Of a stretch of DNA of 13,083 nucleotides, positions 6,528-13,083 are shown piece after piece. The DNA comes from an uncultured Victivallales bacterium (GTDB taxonomy: Bacteria > Verrucomicrobiota > Lentisphaeria > Oligosphaerales > JAFGRS01), in NCBI GenBank assembly GCA_903834675.1, contig CAILKC010000714.1, forward strand, positions 1-13,083, written 5' to 3'. The position numbers were made by a program, and so were the translations under genes. Under the pieces are notes generated by a model. It searched no databases. It saw only the letters and a list, made by a program, of their open reading frames with translations, and was not told the origin of the DNA. How positions within the stretch are numbered: the stretch's first letter is position 1; the number at the start of each line of letters is the position of its first letter.

Positions 6528-8405
6528 TCAGTCAGCCTTGATCGTCACCCGCGGGGTGGCCGGCGACACCTCGGCAGTGACGGCTACCGTCTTCTCTCCC
6601 ACCTTCGCCGAAATGCGGTAGCTGCCGCGGAAAACGCGCAGAGCGAACTGGCCCTTGGCGTCCGTCGTGCCCTGGCCGCGGGTCAGCCACTCGGAGGTCA
6701 ACAGCGACTCCACCAGCTTGCCGGCCTTGCGAGGGGTCAGATCCGCCTTGTAGAGCGCGTTCTTGGGGTTCAATGCCGCCGGTTCCCAGGGGCTGGAGAA
6801 GCTCACCCCGGCCACGATCTTGTGGGAGAAGAAGAGGGTCACAAGGTCCTTGAGCATGGCTTCCTGGGTGGCCTCCTTATCCGCCTCCAGTTCCAGGCTG
6901 GTGATGAAGACCGGGACCCCGGGGAGGCCAGCGGCAATCAGGTCCAGGCGCGTCTCGATGGCCTGGGGCGCCATGTAGGGTCGAGACAGGGTGGCCCCAA
7001 GGCAGATTCCCGCGACCCGACAGCCTTCAGACCGCAGCCAGGCAACGAACTCGATCATCTCCTCGATGCGACTGGTGCTGGGCAGGAGCAAGGCCTCGGA
7101 GTCACTCACCAGCAGGGCGGCGGCGGGGTCCTGTTTCTGGGCGATCTGCCAGGCGCGGGTGAGACTGTCGACGCCGATCACATCGTAGATTTCGCTGCAA
7201 CTCAGCATGCCATGCAGGACCACCCACTGAGCCATCTTGCCCTGGTGGGCCTTGACGACATTGCGCACATGGTCATCGACCGCCTGCAGCAGGGCCGCAC
7301 GCTCCAGGCGTCGGCAGGCGGCCGGCGCCTCTTGGAAGGCCGGGATGAAGGCCGCGTAGCCACGGAACTGCTGCCCGCGCGCTTGGGCCTCGGCAACCAG
7401 CTTGGGAGCCACGTCGGCGCCCCACTCCGCGTAGTTGCTCCAGATCAGGGCATCGGTGACGGTGACGATCTGGAACAAGCCCGGCTGGCCGATCTTCTCG
7501 CGGAATTTCAGCAGGCTGGCGCGCCCCTCGGCGGGGGAACGCTTGAGGAGGGCGCCCGCCGCGGTCTCCGGCAGGTCATCGACCAGCAGGGCAGCCGGGA
7601 CCTCAACGCCCACGAGGAACGGCCGGCCCGTCTGTTCCACCGTGATCGCCGCGTCGGCCGCGGGGGCGCCAGCCAGCGTGACTTCGACCTGCAGTTCGGT
7701 CTTGCGCTCGCTCTCGATGCGGGCCAGGACTTTGGTGCGCCAGTCGTTGTCGTAGTAGTCCCCGCCGAAGACGGGCTGGTGGTTGGTTTCGATCGTGGCC
7801 AGGTCGACGTGCTCCGCGACCAGCACCGCAGTCAGGTTCCGGATTTCCAGGGTGCCACGGACTTCGGCAAGGTGGAAACTCAGCGAACTCTCGTCGGCGG
7901 CAAGGTCTTCGGAGACGGGGACGGCGACCATGCAGGGAGTCCAGGCCTCAGTCGGCTCGCTGAGGCGTAGCGCCAGGAACTTGGGCCAGGGGGCCGAATC
8001 TTTCTGCCAATAGACATGGAAGGCGTAGCCGTTGCTGATCTTGTACTCGAAGCCGAGGAAGAGGTTCCGGCCTTTAGGCAGAGGGACGGACAGCTTCTGT
8101 CGCAGTTCGAGCATCCAAGGCTGCGCATGGGCTCGCGCCACGTTGACGGTCAACACCGCGGAGGTCTCGTCCTTCCCTGGCGCAGCCACTGCGAAGGTGC
8201 CGAGATCGCCGGTGGAACGGGTTACCCAGTGCCGGGTGCGGTCGGGGCTCGCCATGAAACTGCCATTGCGCAGCAGCGGGACCCCCTCGGGGACGGTGAA
8301 GGCACCGAGCGGCAGGGAGGTGACGGCCAGCAGCGCTCCCAGCACCGCCAGCCGTGAGCGGGCCAGCCGCGCCGCACTCCGCCGATACACGTCATGATGT
8401 CTCAT
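6528..8405 (-). CDS. Secreted GH10-fold protein with N-terminal carbohydrate-binding domain; catalytic glutamates apparently lost
   Basis: The 625-residue product (ATG 8405; GAGGAG at the complement of 8413-8418, seven bases upstream) has a signal peptide (basic start, hydrophobic about 19-35). Residues about 40-200 form a beta-sandwich resembling CBM4/9-type domains. Residues about 215-570 follow the GH10 xylanase pattern: RGQQFRGYAAF (343-353) where GH10 has its RGH-LVWH segment, DPAAALLVSDSEAL (426-439) where it has DP-A-L-YND, and SHKIVAGVSFSSPWEPA (527-543) for the final strand. Where GH10 has WDVVNE (acid/base) this reads WVVLHG (394-399), and where it has ITELD (nucleophile) this reads ITSLE (501-505). 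Both catalytic Glu are replaced in my alignment, so a binding role or a changed mechanism is likely. Residues about 578-625 (TDAKGQFALRVFRGSYRISA...) are a small beta domain found C-terminally in such proteins. It lies 55 bp after the dehydrogenase gene. Confidence 0.75.
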   Translation of the reverse strand: MRHHDVYRRSAARLARSRLAVLGALLAVTSLPLGAFTVPEGVPLLRNGSFMASPDRTRHWVTRSTGDLGTFAVAAPGKDETSAVLTVNVARAHAQPWMLELRQKLSVPLPKGRNLFLGFEYKISNGYAFHVYWQKDSAPWPKFLALRLSEPTEAWTPCMVAVPVSEDLAADESSLSFHLAEVRGTLEIRNLTAVLVAEHVDLATIETNHQPVFGGDYYDNDWRTKVLARIESERKTELQVEVTLAGAPAADAAITVEQTGRPFLVGVEVPAALLVDDLPETAAGALLKRSPAEGRASLLKFREKIGQPGLFQIVTVTDALIWSNYAEWGADVAPKLVAEAQARGQQFRGYAAFIPAFQEAPAACRRLERAALLQAVDDHVRNVVKAHQGKMAQWVVLHGMLSCSEIYDVIGVDSLTRAWQIAQKQDPAAALLVSDSEALLLPSTSRIEEMIEFVAWLRSEGCRVAGICLGATLSRPYMAPQAIETRLDLIAAGLPGVPVFITSLELEADKEATQEAMLKDLVTLFFSHKIVAGVSFSSPWEPAALNPKNALYKADLTPRKAGKLVESLLTSEWLTRGQGTTDAKGQFALRVFRGSYRISAKVGEKTVAVTAEVSPATPRVTIKAD

Positions 8406-8460
8406 GCTGCCACTCCTCGCGTTTGGGGCCAGCGCCCCCGTTCCGGGTCGGTGTGACGAC

Positions 8461-9519
8461 TCAGCCGTAAGTGACGGCCACATCTCGGCCCCGGCGGGCC
8501 GACTGGTAGATGGCCAGGATGAGGTCCACGGCCTTGCGGGCGCTACGGCCGGTGATGGAGGGGTCGCGGTTGTCCTTGATGGCCTGGATCAGGTCGGCGA
8601 TCAGGAAGACGTGTCCCTGGGCGGGCACGACCTTGTTGTCGCCGGTGCTGCCGTCGTCGATGGGTTGCCGGGTAAGGTCGACGTCTTTGGCGCGGGCGTC
8701 AAACTCGGTGGCCACGGCCCAGCGGGTGATCTTGCTGCCGGTGCAGATGATGCTACCGACATCGCCATGCAGCTCGATGCGGCGGACCTCGCCGGGGTTG
8801 CAGGAGGTCGTGCCGACGATCGTGCCGAAGGCGCCGTTGCGGAATTGCAGGCAGGCGACGCAAGTGTCTTCCACCTCGATGTCGCGGACCTTATGGTCGG
8901 CACGGGCGAAGACGCGCTCGACCTCGGAGTCGACGACCCAGGTCAGCAGGTCGACGCCGTGGACGCCCTGGTTCATAAGGGCACCGCCGCCGTCGAGGGC
9001 CCAGGTGCCGCGCCACCCGGCGCTGGCGTAGTAGGCCCGGGAACGGTAGTCTTTGAGGAAGGCGTCAGCGAGGGTCATCTTGCCCAGCACGCCGGCCTTG
9101 ACCGCCTGACGGATGCGGATGCTCTCGGGAAGGGTGCGGCTCTGGAAGACGCAGCCCATCTTGACGCCAGCTCGCTCGACGGCGTCGATCATGCGACTCA
9201 TGCGGTCGCGGCGGATGTCCAGAGGCTTCTCGCAGAAGACGTGCTTGCCGGCGCGGGCCGCGGCAATCACCCCATCGGCGTGCAGGCCAGAGGGTGTACA
9301 TACGCAGACGACATCGACAGCCGGATCGCGCACCATCTCCCGGAAGTCTTTGTAGAAAGCGCCCGCACCGTGCTCTGCCGCAAAGGCGCGCCCCTTGGGC
9401 TCATCAATGTCACAGACGGCCATCAGTTCCGCCTCAGGGCAGGCTTTGATGGCTTGCACATGAGTTGGGGCAATCACACCGCAACCGATCACGCCAAAAC
9501 CGAACTTGCCGTTCCGCAT
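8461..9519 (-). CDS. Gfo/Idh/MocA-family sugar dehydrogenase (canonical EKP type)
   Basis: The 352-residue product is a typical NAD(P)-dependent sugar or sugar-derivative oxidoreductase of the cytoplasm. It has an N-terminal Rossmann fold (GVIGCGVIAPTH, 9-20; acidic D37 and D39 after strand two), the catalytic-lysine motif CEKP (96-99), and the substrate-domain segment GWRGTW...DGGGALMNQGVH (168-187) with the expected His187. That last segment is closest, from memory, to the WlbA/WbpB-like and related sugar-acid or amino-sugar branches, but substrate specificity cannot be deduced. The ATG at 9519 has GAGGAG (complement of 9529-9534) nine bases upstream. It leads a close group with the GH10-fold gene (55 bp gap) and the clan GH-A hydrolase, which suggests that it oxidises or isomerises a sugar released by that system. 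Confidence 0.9.
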   Translation of the reverse strand: MRNGKFGFGVIGCGVIAPTHVQAIKACPEAELMAVCDIDEPKGRAFAAEHGAGAFYKDFREMVRDPAVDVVCVCTPSGLHADGVIAAARAGKHVFCEKPLDIRRDRMSRMIDAVERAGVKMGCVFQSRTLPESIRIRQAVKAGVLGKMTLADAFLKDYRSRAYYASAGWRGTWALDGGGALMNQGVHGVDLLTWVVDSEVERVFARADHKVRDIEVEDTCVACLQFRNGAFGTIVGTTSCNPGEVRRIELHGDVGSIICTGSKITRWAVATEFDARAKDVDLTRQPIDDGSTGDNKVVPAQGHVFLIADLIQAIKDNRDPSITGRSARKAVDLILAIYQSARRGRDVAVTYG

Positions 9520-9602
9520 GTTACTGCGCTCCTCTTGCGTCTTCTTGCGGCCGCGCTGGCCAGCACGGGCTCAGCGTCCGGGCGGCCTTGGGAAAGGAAC
9601 CT

Positions 9603-9613
9603 CCCCGGCGGGG
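9603..9613 (-). terminator. Small GC hairpin after tonB
   Basis: CCCC (9603-9606), GGC, GGGG (9610-9613) gives a four-pair stem just after the tonB stop, followed on the transcribed strand by a pyrimidine-rich stretch (TTCCTTTCCC) but no T-run. It may attenuate rather than end transcription. The remainder of the 94-bp gap to the dehydrogenase shows only that gene's ribosome binding site. Confidence 0.25.
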
Positions 9614-10741
9614 TCACGTCGTCAGTTTGAACGTCACTGTAATCGTGCGGCTCGCCCCGTCCAGGCCGAACGACCCGAATCCCGGTAGCGAACTCAGCGC
9701 TGCCAGCAGTTGCCGGATGCTGGCGTCCATCGGGGTAACCCCGCTGGCGCCGACGACGTGGGCCTCGACCACACGCCCGTTCGCGGTAAGCTTGAGCGAG
9801 ACTCGCACGGTCGGGTTGCCCCCGCCGACTTCGCCGCGCGTCGGCTGAGCCCAGAGCCGATAGAGTTCCGCGCTGAGAGCCGCGTGCCAGCGCTGCTCGT
9901 CGTCGGCATTCTTGGCAGTGCCGCCAGGGCTGCCGCCGGGACTGCCATTCGGGCTGCCCGCTCGGCCGACGCTGGGTGTACTATCGATGCGGACGGCTTC
10001 GAGCCCCTTCTGCAGATTACCGGCAATGCGGCGCGCATCAAACGTGGGCAGTGGCGTGAGCGACCGCGGCTTAGTCGTGGGGGGGGGGCTGGTGGCTGAC
10101 TTCCTGATGTCCTCCGCCGTGCGATAGGTCTTCTTGGGCGGGGTCGGCGTGGGCTTTGCCAACGCTGGCTTCTCGACTGTGGGCGGCACCGGCTTGGGCG
10201 GTACGGGCTTGGGCGGCACCGGCTTGGGCGGCACCGGCTTGGGCGCTACCGGCTTGGGCGGTACGGGCTTGGGCAACTCCGGCGGCGGCAGGACCGGCTT
10301 CACCGGGTCAGGCTTGGGGACCACGATCTTCACCGGTTCCGGTTCGGGCTTGGGCAACTCCGGCGGCGGGGGCACCGGCGGCACCGGTTCAGGCTTAGGG
10401 ACCACGATTTTCACCGGTTCCGGTTCGGGCGGGGCCGGAGTCGGGGGTTCCGGCGCGGGCGGGGTCGGCTGGGGCGGTTCCGGGGTCGGGGGTTCCGGCG
10501 CGGGCGGCTCGGGGGCGGCGGGCGGCGGCGGTTCCAGGCTTGGCGATACTGCCGCAGGGGGCAGGTTCAGCGCGGCGACCGTGGCATCGTCGAGTCCGGC
10601 CACGAAGACCTCCTCGCCCAGGAGCGGGGGTGCCTCCTCATCCCGGATGAAGCCGGAGGTCAGGAGTAGGGCAAGCAGGATGGCGTGGATCGTGACCACC
10701 ACCGCCAGGATCTTCCGGGTTGGTGCCTGCCAGTCTCTCAT
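9614..10741 (-). CDS. tonB: TonB-family energy-transducing protein with long Pro-rich linker
   Basis: TonB couples the proton-motive force harvested by ExbB-ExbD to outer-membrane receptors. From ATG 10741 the product has 375 residues: a short basic cytoplasmic start, one membrane segment (about 10-30), a very Pro-rich periplasmic linker (about 60-205), a Ser/Gly-rich stretch (about 255-278) and a C-terminal domain (about 285-375). The last has the TonB/TolA pattern: W-A-Q-P, then VRVSLKLTANGRVVEAHVV, then SG-x-x-x-D-x-S with a closing LPGFG. The linker contains a 27-residue tandem duplication (106-132 and 133-159, each starting EPEPVKIVVPKP) and a run of KPVPP units. A TTG at 10774 would add 11 residues and sit seven bases from the exbD stop; its spacing to GAGGG is poor, so I prefer 10741, although its own ribosome binding site is weak. 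TolA is an alternative, but no tolB or pal follows. Confidence 0.87.
   Translation of the reverse strand: MRDWQAPTRKILAVVVTIHAILLALLLTSGFIRDEEAPPLLGEEVFVAGLDDATVAALNLPPAAVSPSLEPPPPAAPEPPAPEPPTPEPPQPTPPAPEPPTPAPPEPEPVKIVVPKPEPVPPVPPPPELPKPEPEPVKIVVPKPDPVKPVLPPPELPKPVPPKPVAPKPVPPKPVPPKPVPPKPVPPTVEKPALAKPTPTPPKKTYRTAEDIRKSATSPPPTTKPRSLTPLPTFDARRIAGNLQKGLEAVRIDSTPSVGRAGSPNGSPGGSPGGTAKNADDEQRWHAALSAELYRLWAQPTRGEVGGGNPTVRVSLKLTANGRVVEAHVVGASGVTPMDASIRQLLAALSSLPGFGSFGLDGASRTITVTFKLTT
10185..10274 (-). repeat. Six 15-bp tandem repeats in the tonB linker
   Basis: Six consecutive 15-bp units with + strand consensus GGCACCGGCTTGGGC begin at 10185, 10200, 10215, 10230, 10245 and 10260. They encode the five-residue KPVPP-type linker repeats. 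Variants GGTACGGGC and GCTACC show the array is slightly diverged. Copy number changes here would keep frame and alter linker length. Confidence 0.9.
10265..10426 (-). repeat. 81-bp tandem duplication in the tonB linker
   Basis: Two adjacent 81-bp segments encode near-identical 27-residue blocks running from EPEPVKIVV to PPPELPKP. The left one (10265-10345) overlaps the last unit of the 15-bp array. The copies differ at a few positions (PEPVPPVPP against PDPVKPVLP), so the duplication is not brand new. Confidence 0.85.
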
Positions 10742-10780
10742 GCTTGCCTGTCTGGCCGGCGCACGCTCCGGCAACCGCCC

Positions 10781-11200
10781 TCAGCGCTCCGGCTGCGTCG
10801 CCAGCTTGATGCCCTTGATCCCGGCGTGGCGGACGGCTCGCATAATGTCGACGATATGCTTGTAGGGCTGCTCGCCGTCGGCCCGGATGACGGCGGCCAC
10901 CTCGGGTCGCTGCAAACGAATCTCGGCCAGTCGGGTGACCAGCACCTCGATCGACATCACCTCGCGCTTGAAGAAGATTCGCCCTTCGCGGTCGAGGTTG
11001 ATGATAAGGGGGTCCTGGTCGTCCCGGATCCGCTCTGCCGTATTCATCTCCGGAGGCGTGACGTCGGTCTGAAACTCCAGGACCGGGACCGTCACGATGA
11101 AGACGATCAGCAACAGGAAGGTCAGATCGATCAACGAGGCGAGGTTGATCTCCGTGACGGGCTTCAGGTGCCCCTGTCCCCTGGTGCTGAACTTGCCCAT
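10781..11200 (-). CDS. exbD: Biopolymer transport protein ExbD/TolR family
   Basis: ExbD forms the ion-conducting complex with ExbB and energises TonB in the inner membrane. The 139-residue product has a short cytoplasmic start, one membrane helix (about 19-42) that carries the essential acidic residue D25 in NLASLIDLTFLLLIVF, and a periplasmic domain (about 60-135) with the pattern PLIINLDREGRIFF and AVIRADGEQPYKHIVDIM seen across ExbD/TolR. Length is normal. The ATG at 11200 is 28 bp after the exbB stop, with only a weak GGAA upstream, so translational coupling is plausible. tonB follows at once. The order exbB-exbD-tonB favours the Ton rather than the Tol system. Confidence 0.93.
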   Translation of the reverse strand: MGKFSTRGQGHLKPVTEINLASLIDLTFLLLIVFIVTVPVLEFQTDVTPPEMNTAERIRDDQDPLIINLDREGRIFFKREVMSIEVLVTRLAEIRLQRPEVAAVIRADGEQPYKHIVDIMRAVRHAGIKGIKLATQPER

Positions 11201-11228
11201 GCCGGTATTCCGTGCCGCCGCGTGCCGT

Positions 11229-11978
11229 TTACGGCTGGGCGTTGGTCGCGCTGTCTGTCTTCTGTAGCCTGATCTTGGCCACGAAATCGTCGGTGAAGTT
11301 ATCCATCTCGATGTTGGTACGCTTCACGGCATTGAGGATAGCATTGAGTCCCACGACCGACGGGATCGCGACCACCAGGCCAACCACGGTCGTCAGGAGG
11401 GCGCCGCAGATGCCGGGGGCGAGGATGGCGAGGTCAGGCCGACCCTGCTGGGCCATACCGACAAAGGCCAGCATGACGCCCCAGACCGTGCCCAGCAGGC
11501 CGAGGAAGGGGGCGAGGGTAACAATCGTGCCAAGAGTGCCCAGACGTTCTTCGATGAGCAGGTTCTGTTTGGTCAGAACCCGCTCGATGACAGCCTGGAC
11601 CTTCTGGATTTCATGGTCGGAAAGCGGTCGCGGCAGCAGTCGGCGCCGACAGTAGAGATCCACCTGGGTGGCGTCCACGGCGAGGATATTCATGATCTCG
11701 TCCAGCGCCGCGAAATAGGCTTCAGCGAGGGGACCCTCAAAATCCCGTTCGCGCAGGGACAGTTCAAGCAGTGAATCCGCGACGATGAACGGGTCCATGA
11801 AGGTGCGGCAGGCGGTGCGCACCCGGCCCAGCGAAACGGCCTTCTCCCCCATGATGCTCCAGGCATAGACGCTCAGCAACAGCAACAGCAGGACGATGCC
11901 TTTGGAGATCAGGTCGCTGGTATTGTAGGCGTAGAGGGTGCTGTTCGCGAAACTCTGCAGTTGCTGTGTGAGGCTCAT
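11229..11978 (-). CDS. exbB: MotA/TolQ/ExbB-family proton channel protein
   Basis: ExbB is the pentameric inner-membrane channel subunit that works with ExbD to drive TonB. The 249-residue product has three membrane segments (about 26-46, 148-172, 187-212) and the large cytoplasmic loop between the first and second that is typical of the family. The conserved block is LGTLGTIVTLAPFLGLLGTVWGVM (about 146-169), followed by GICGALLTTVVGLVVAIPSVV (189-209). The ATG at 11978 has no strong ribosome binding site (CGGG about 13 bases upstream). It begins 60 bp after the rsmA stop on the same strand, so it may be read through from rsmA. Confidence 0.93.
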   Translation of the reverse strand: MSLTQQLQSFANSTLYAYNTSDLISKGIVLLLLLLSVYAWSIMGEKAVSLGRVRTACRTFMDPFIVADSLLELSLRERDFEGPLAEAYFAALDEIMNILAVDATQVDLYCRRRLLPRPLSDHEIQKVQAVIERVLTKQNLLIEERLGTLGTIVTLAPFLGLLGTVWGVMLAFVGMAQQGRPDLAILAPGICGALLTTVVGLVVAIPSVVGLNAILNAVKRTNIEMDNFTDDFVAKIRLQKTDSATNAQP

Positions 11979-12038
11979 CGCTGCGGGCGACCCGGTTATT
12001 GCGGGAGAGGATGCACGTCCACCAGGAGGAAAAACATC

Positions 12039-12881
12039 TCAATATGTTGATGTTTGGTCCTGCAGGCAAGCGGCCAGGCGGACAAAATCGGCCGGCGAGA
12101 ACTGCTCGGCCCGGGCCTCGGGAGACAGTCCGGCGCGCGCCCAGAGAACACCTGCGACCGGCGCTCCGCCCAGGCGTTCGGCCAGGACTTTGGCCGCTTT
12201 CTTGCGGCGCTGCGAGAACGCGATGCCCGCCAGCTCTCCCGCCAGTCGGCGAAGCTCAGCCGGGACCACCTCGGAGTGCCGGACGAACCGCATCCAGACC
12301 GAGCCCACTTCGGGAGGCGGCCAGAAGACCTGGGGCGGCACCGAGCGGACCACGCGGACGGAGTAGCGCAGTTGCAGACGTACACTCAGGGCACCGTACT
12401 CTTTCGATCCGGGGGCCGCCCCCAAGCGCTCCGCCATCTCGCGCTGCAGCAGCACATGCAGGTCGGTGGGGGCGTTGTCAAGGTCCGCCATGGCCGCCAG
12501 AAAGACGCTGCTGCAGGAATAGGGCAGGTTGGCGATGCAGCGGAACGGCGCCGTCCCAAAAAGCCCGGCATAATCGGCCCGGCACGCATCGCCCTCGATG
12601 AGACGGAACTCCGACTGGGCGCCCAGGGACTCACGGAGATAGGCGGCTAGGCGATGGTCCAACTCGATGGCCGTGACCTGGCAGCCGGCGGCGAGTAAGA
12701 GGCGGGTGAGAACCCCGGTTCCGGGACCTACCTCCAGCACCCTCTGGCCCGGACCCGGCGCGGCGTCACGCACCAGAGCGGCAAGCAGATTGGCATCGAC
12801 CATGAAATTCTGGCCGAGTCGGCGGCTGGGATGGATGCCGAGACCGGTAAGCAGGTCACGCAGTTCCCTGGCAGTCGTCAT
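12039..12881 (-). CDS. rsmA: 16S rRNA dimethyladenosine transferase RsmA (KsgA)
   Basis: RsmA uses S-adenosylmethionine to dimethylate two adjacent adenines in helix 45 of 16S rRNA, a late step in small-subunit assembly. The 280-residue product shows the family motifs in order: LGQNFMVD (22-29), the SAM-binding VLEVGPGTGVLT (48-59), acidic E73-L-D75 closing the second strand, GDA (97-99), and the catalytic NLPY (118-121). The C-terminal helical domain contains FSQRRKK (222-228). After NLPY the sequence reads SCSS, where many orthologues have NIS or NIT; the catalytic tetrad itself is intact. ATG 12881 is preferred over a TTG at 12917, because the family's N-terminus begins here, although neither has a clear ribosome binding site. 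It is the first gene of the long minus-strand run. Confidence 0.95.
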   Translation of the reverse strand: MTTARELRDLLTGLGIHPSRRLGQNFMVDANLLAALVRDAAPGPGQRVLEVGPGTGVLTRLLLAAGCQVTAIELDHRLAAYLRESLGAQSEFRLIEGDACRADYAGLFGTAPFRCIANLPYSCSSVFLAAMADLDNAPTDLHVLLQREMAERLGAAPGSKEYGALSVRLQLRYSVRVVRSVPPQVFWPPPEVGSVWMRFVRHSEVVPAELRRLAGELAGIAFSQRRKKAAKVLAERLGGAPVAGVLWARAGLSPEARAEQFSPADFVRLAACLQDQTSTY

Positions 12882-12980
12882 GCCAGCAAATATGGCGTGC
12901 CGGTGCCGGCGATGCAATCGGGGTGGTGAGGGCGGGGCGCAGGTCAGTTCCGTAGGTGGTGACTACTCAGGTCCTCGGGT

Positions 12981-12999
12981 TCAGGGGTCAGGGGTCAGG
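12981..12999 (+). repeat. Short tandem array of 7-bp TCAGGGG
   Basis: Two full TCAGGGG units (12981-12987, 12988-12994) and a partial TCAGG follow each other immediately before the 8-bp array. The stretch from 12882 to 12980 upstream of rsmA shows no gene and no clear promoter. Confidence 0.8.
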
Positions 13000-13083
13000 A
13001 AACGGCGAGACGGGGAAACGGGGAAACGGCGAGACGGCGAGACGGCGAGACGGGGAAACGGGGAAACGGCGAGACGGCGAGAC
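12999..13083 (+). repeat. Tandem array of 8-bp GARACGGS with 40-bp higher-order period
   Basis: Ten full 8-bp units and one partial unit run from 12999 to the window edge. Each is GAAACGGC, GAAACGGG, GAGACGGC or GAGACGGG. The order of variants in units 2-6 (13007-13046) is repeated in units 7-11 (13047-13083), giving a 40-bp higher-order repeat. The array continues beyond the window. It is not coding in any frame I trust. Confidence 0.9.

Noticed and set aside
6468..7970. 500-residue open frame on the + strand opposite the hydrolase and GH10-fold genes
   Set aside because: It is antisense to two well-supported genes, has no recognisable domain, and is rich in G, R, Q and A as expected for the reverse reading of GC-rich codons.
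8406..8483. 26-residue extension of the GH10-fold protein
   Set aside because: It would overlap the upstream dehydrogenase gene and bury the signal peptide; ATG 8405 has a good ribosome binding site.
8404..9630. 408-residue open frame on the + strand opposite the EKP-type dehydrogenase gene
   Set aside because: It mirrors a clear Gfo/Idh/MocA gene, and its composition (D, G, A, V) is the usual antisense pattern.
10134..10865. Gly/Thr-rich open frame opposite tonB
   Set aside because: The GTGLGG repeats are only the reverse complement of the Pro-rich TonB linker.
12999..13083. CRISPR array
   Set aside because: The units are 8 bp with no spacers; this is a simple tandem repeat.

Overview
The window is GC-rich bacterial DNA, densely coded, with eleven genes I can support. 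The mix suggests a Gram-negative heterotroph that degrades polysaccharides, most plausibly in or near the PVC group (Verrucomicrobiota, Kiritimatiellota, Lentisphaerota) or Planctomycetota. The reasons are a TonB-ExbB-ExbD energy-transfer set, a GH10-fold secreted protein with the C-terminal beta domain often seen in those phyla, several Gfo/Idh/MocA-family proteins, and a four-helix-bundle protein of the 'suffix' type with DNA repeats inside its reading frame. This placement is inference; no rRNA or other phylogenetic marker except rsmA is present.

Left part (1-3575). The window opens in the Ala/Pro/Lys-rich tail of an unidentified gene, followed by mreC (cell-shape scaffold) on the + strand. 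mreC runs tail-to-tail, with two bases between the stops, into a minus-strand apbE with a membrane anchor. A divergent intergenic region of about 280 bp separates apbE from a + strand Gfo/Idh/MocA protein. That protein lacks the usual EKP lysine and resembles the GH109-like, NAD-dependent branch of the family.

Middle (3576-4558). A four-helix-bundle 'suffix' protein is embedded in ACGGAC-type repeats. The same 23-bp repeat lies in frame on both sides of its core domain, and inverted copies sit in the linker before the suffix domain. A short hairpin separates it from the next, convergent gene.

Right part (4559-12881), all on the minus strand. In transcription order: rsmA, exbB, exbD, tonB, then a second Gfo/Idh/MocA dehydrogenase with the normal EKP motif, a secreted GH10-fold protein, and a clan GH-A-like glycoside hydrolase. 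Gaps are 28-94 bp, so one or two operons are likely. A consistent reading is that TonB-ExbBD drives outer-membrane uptake while the last three genes bind, cleave and oxidise a glycan or its products. The GH10-fold protein appears to have lost both catalytic glutamates, so it may be a binding pseudoenzyme. No TonB-dependent receptor is visible.

The window ends (12981-13083) in tandem repeats upstream of rsmA: a 7-bp unit, then an 8-bp unit with a 40-bp higher-order period, cut by the window edge. I saw no tRNA, rRNA, CRISPR array, insertion sequence or integrase.
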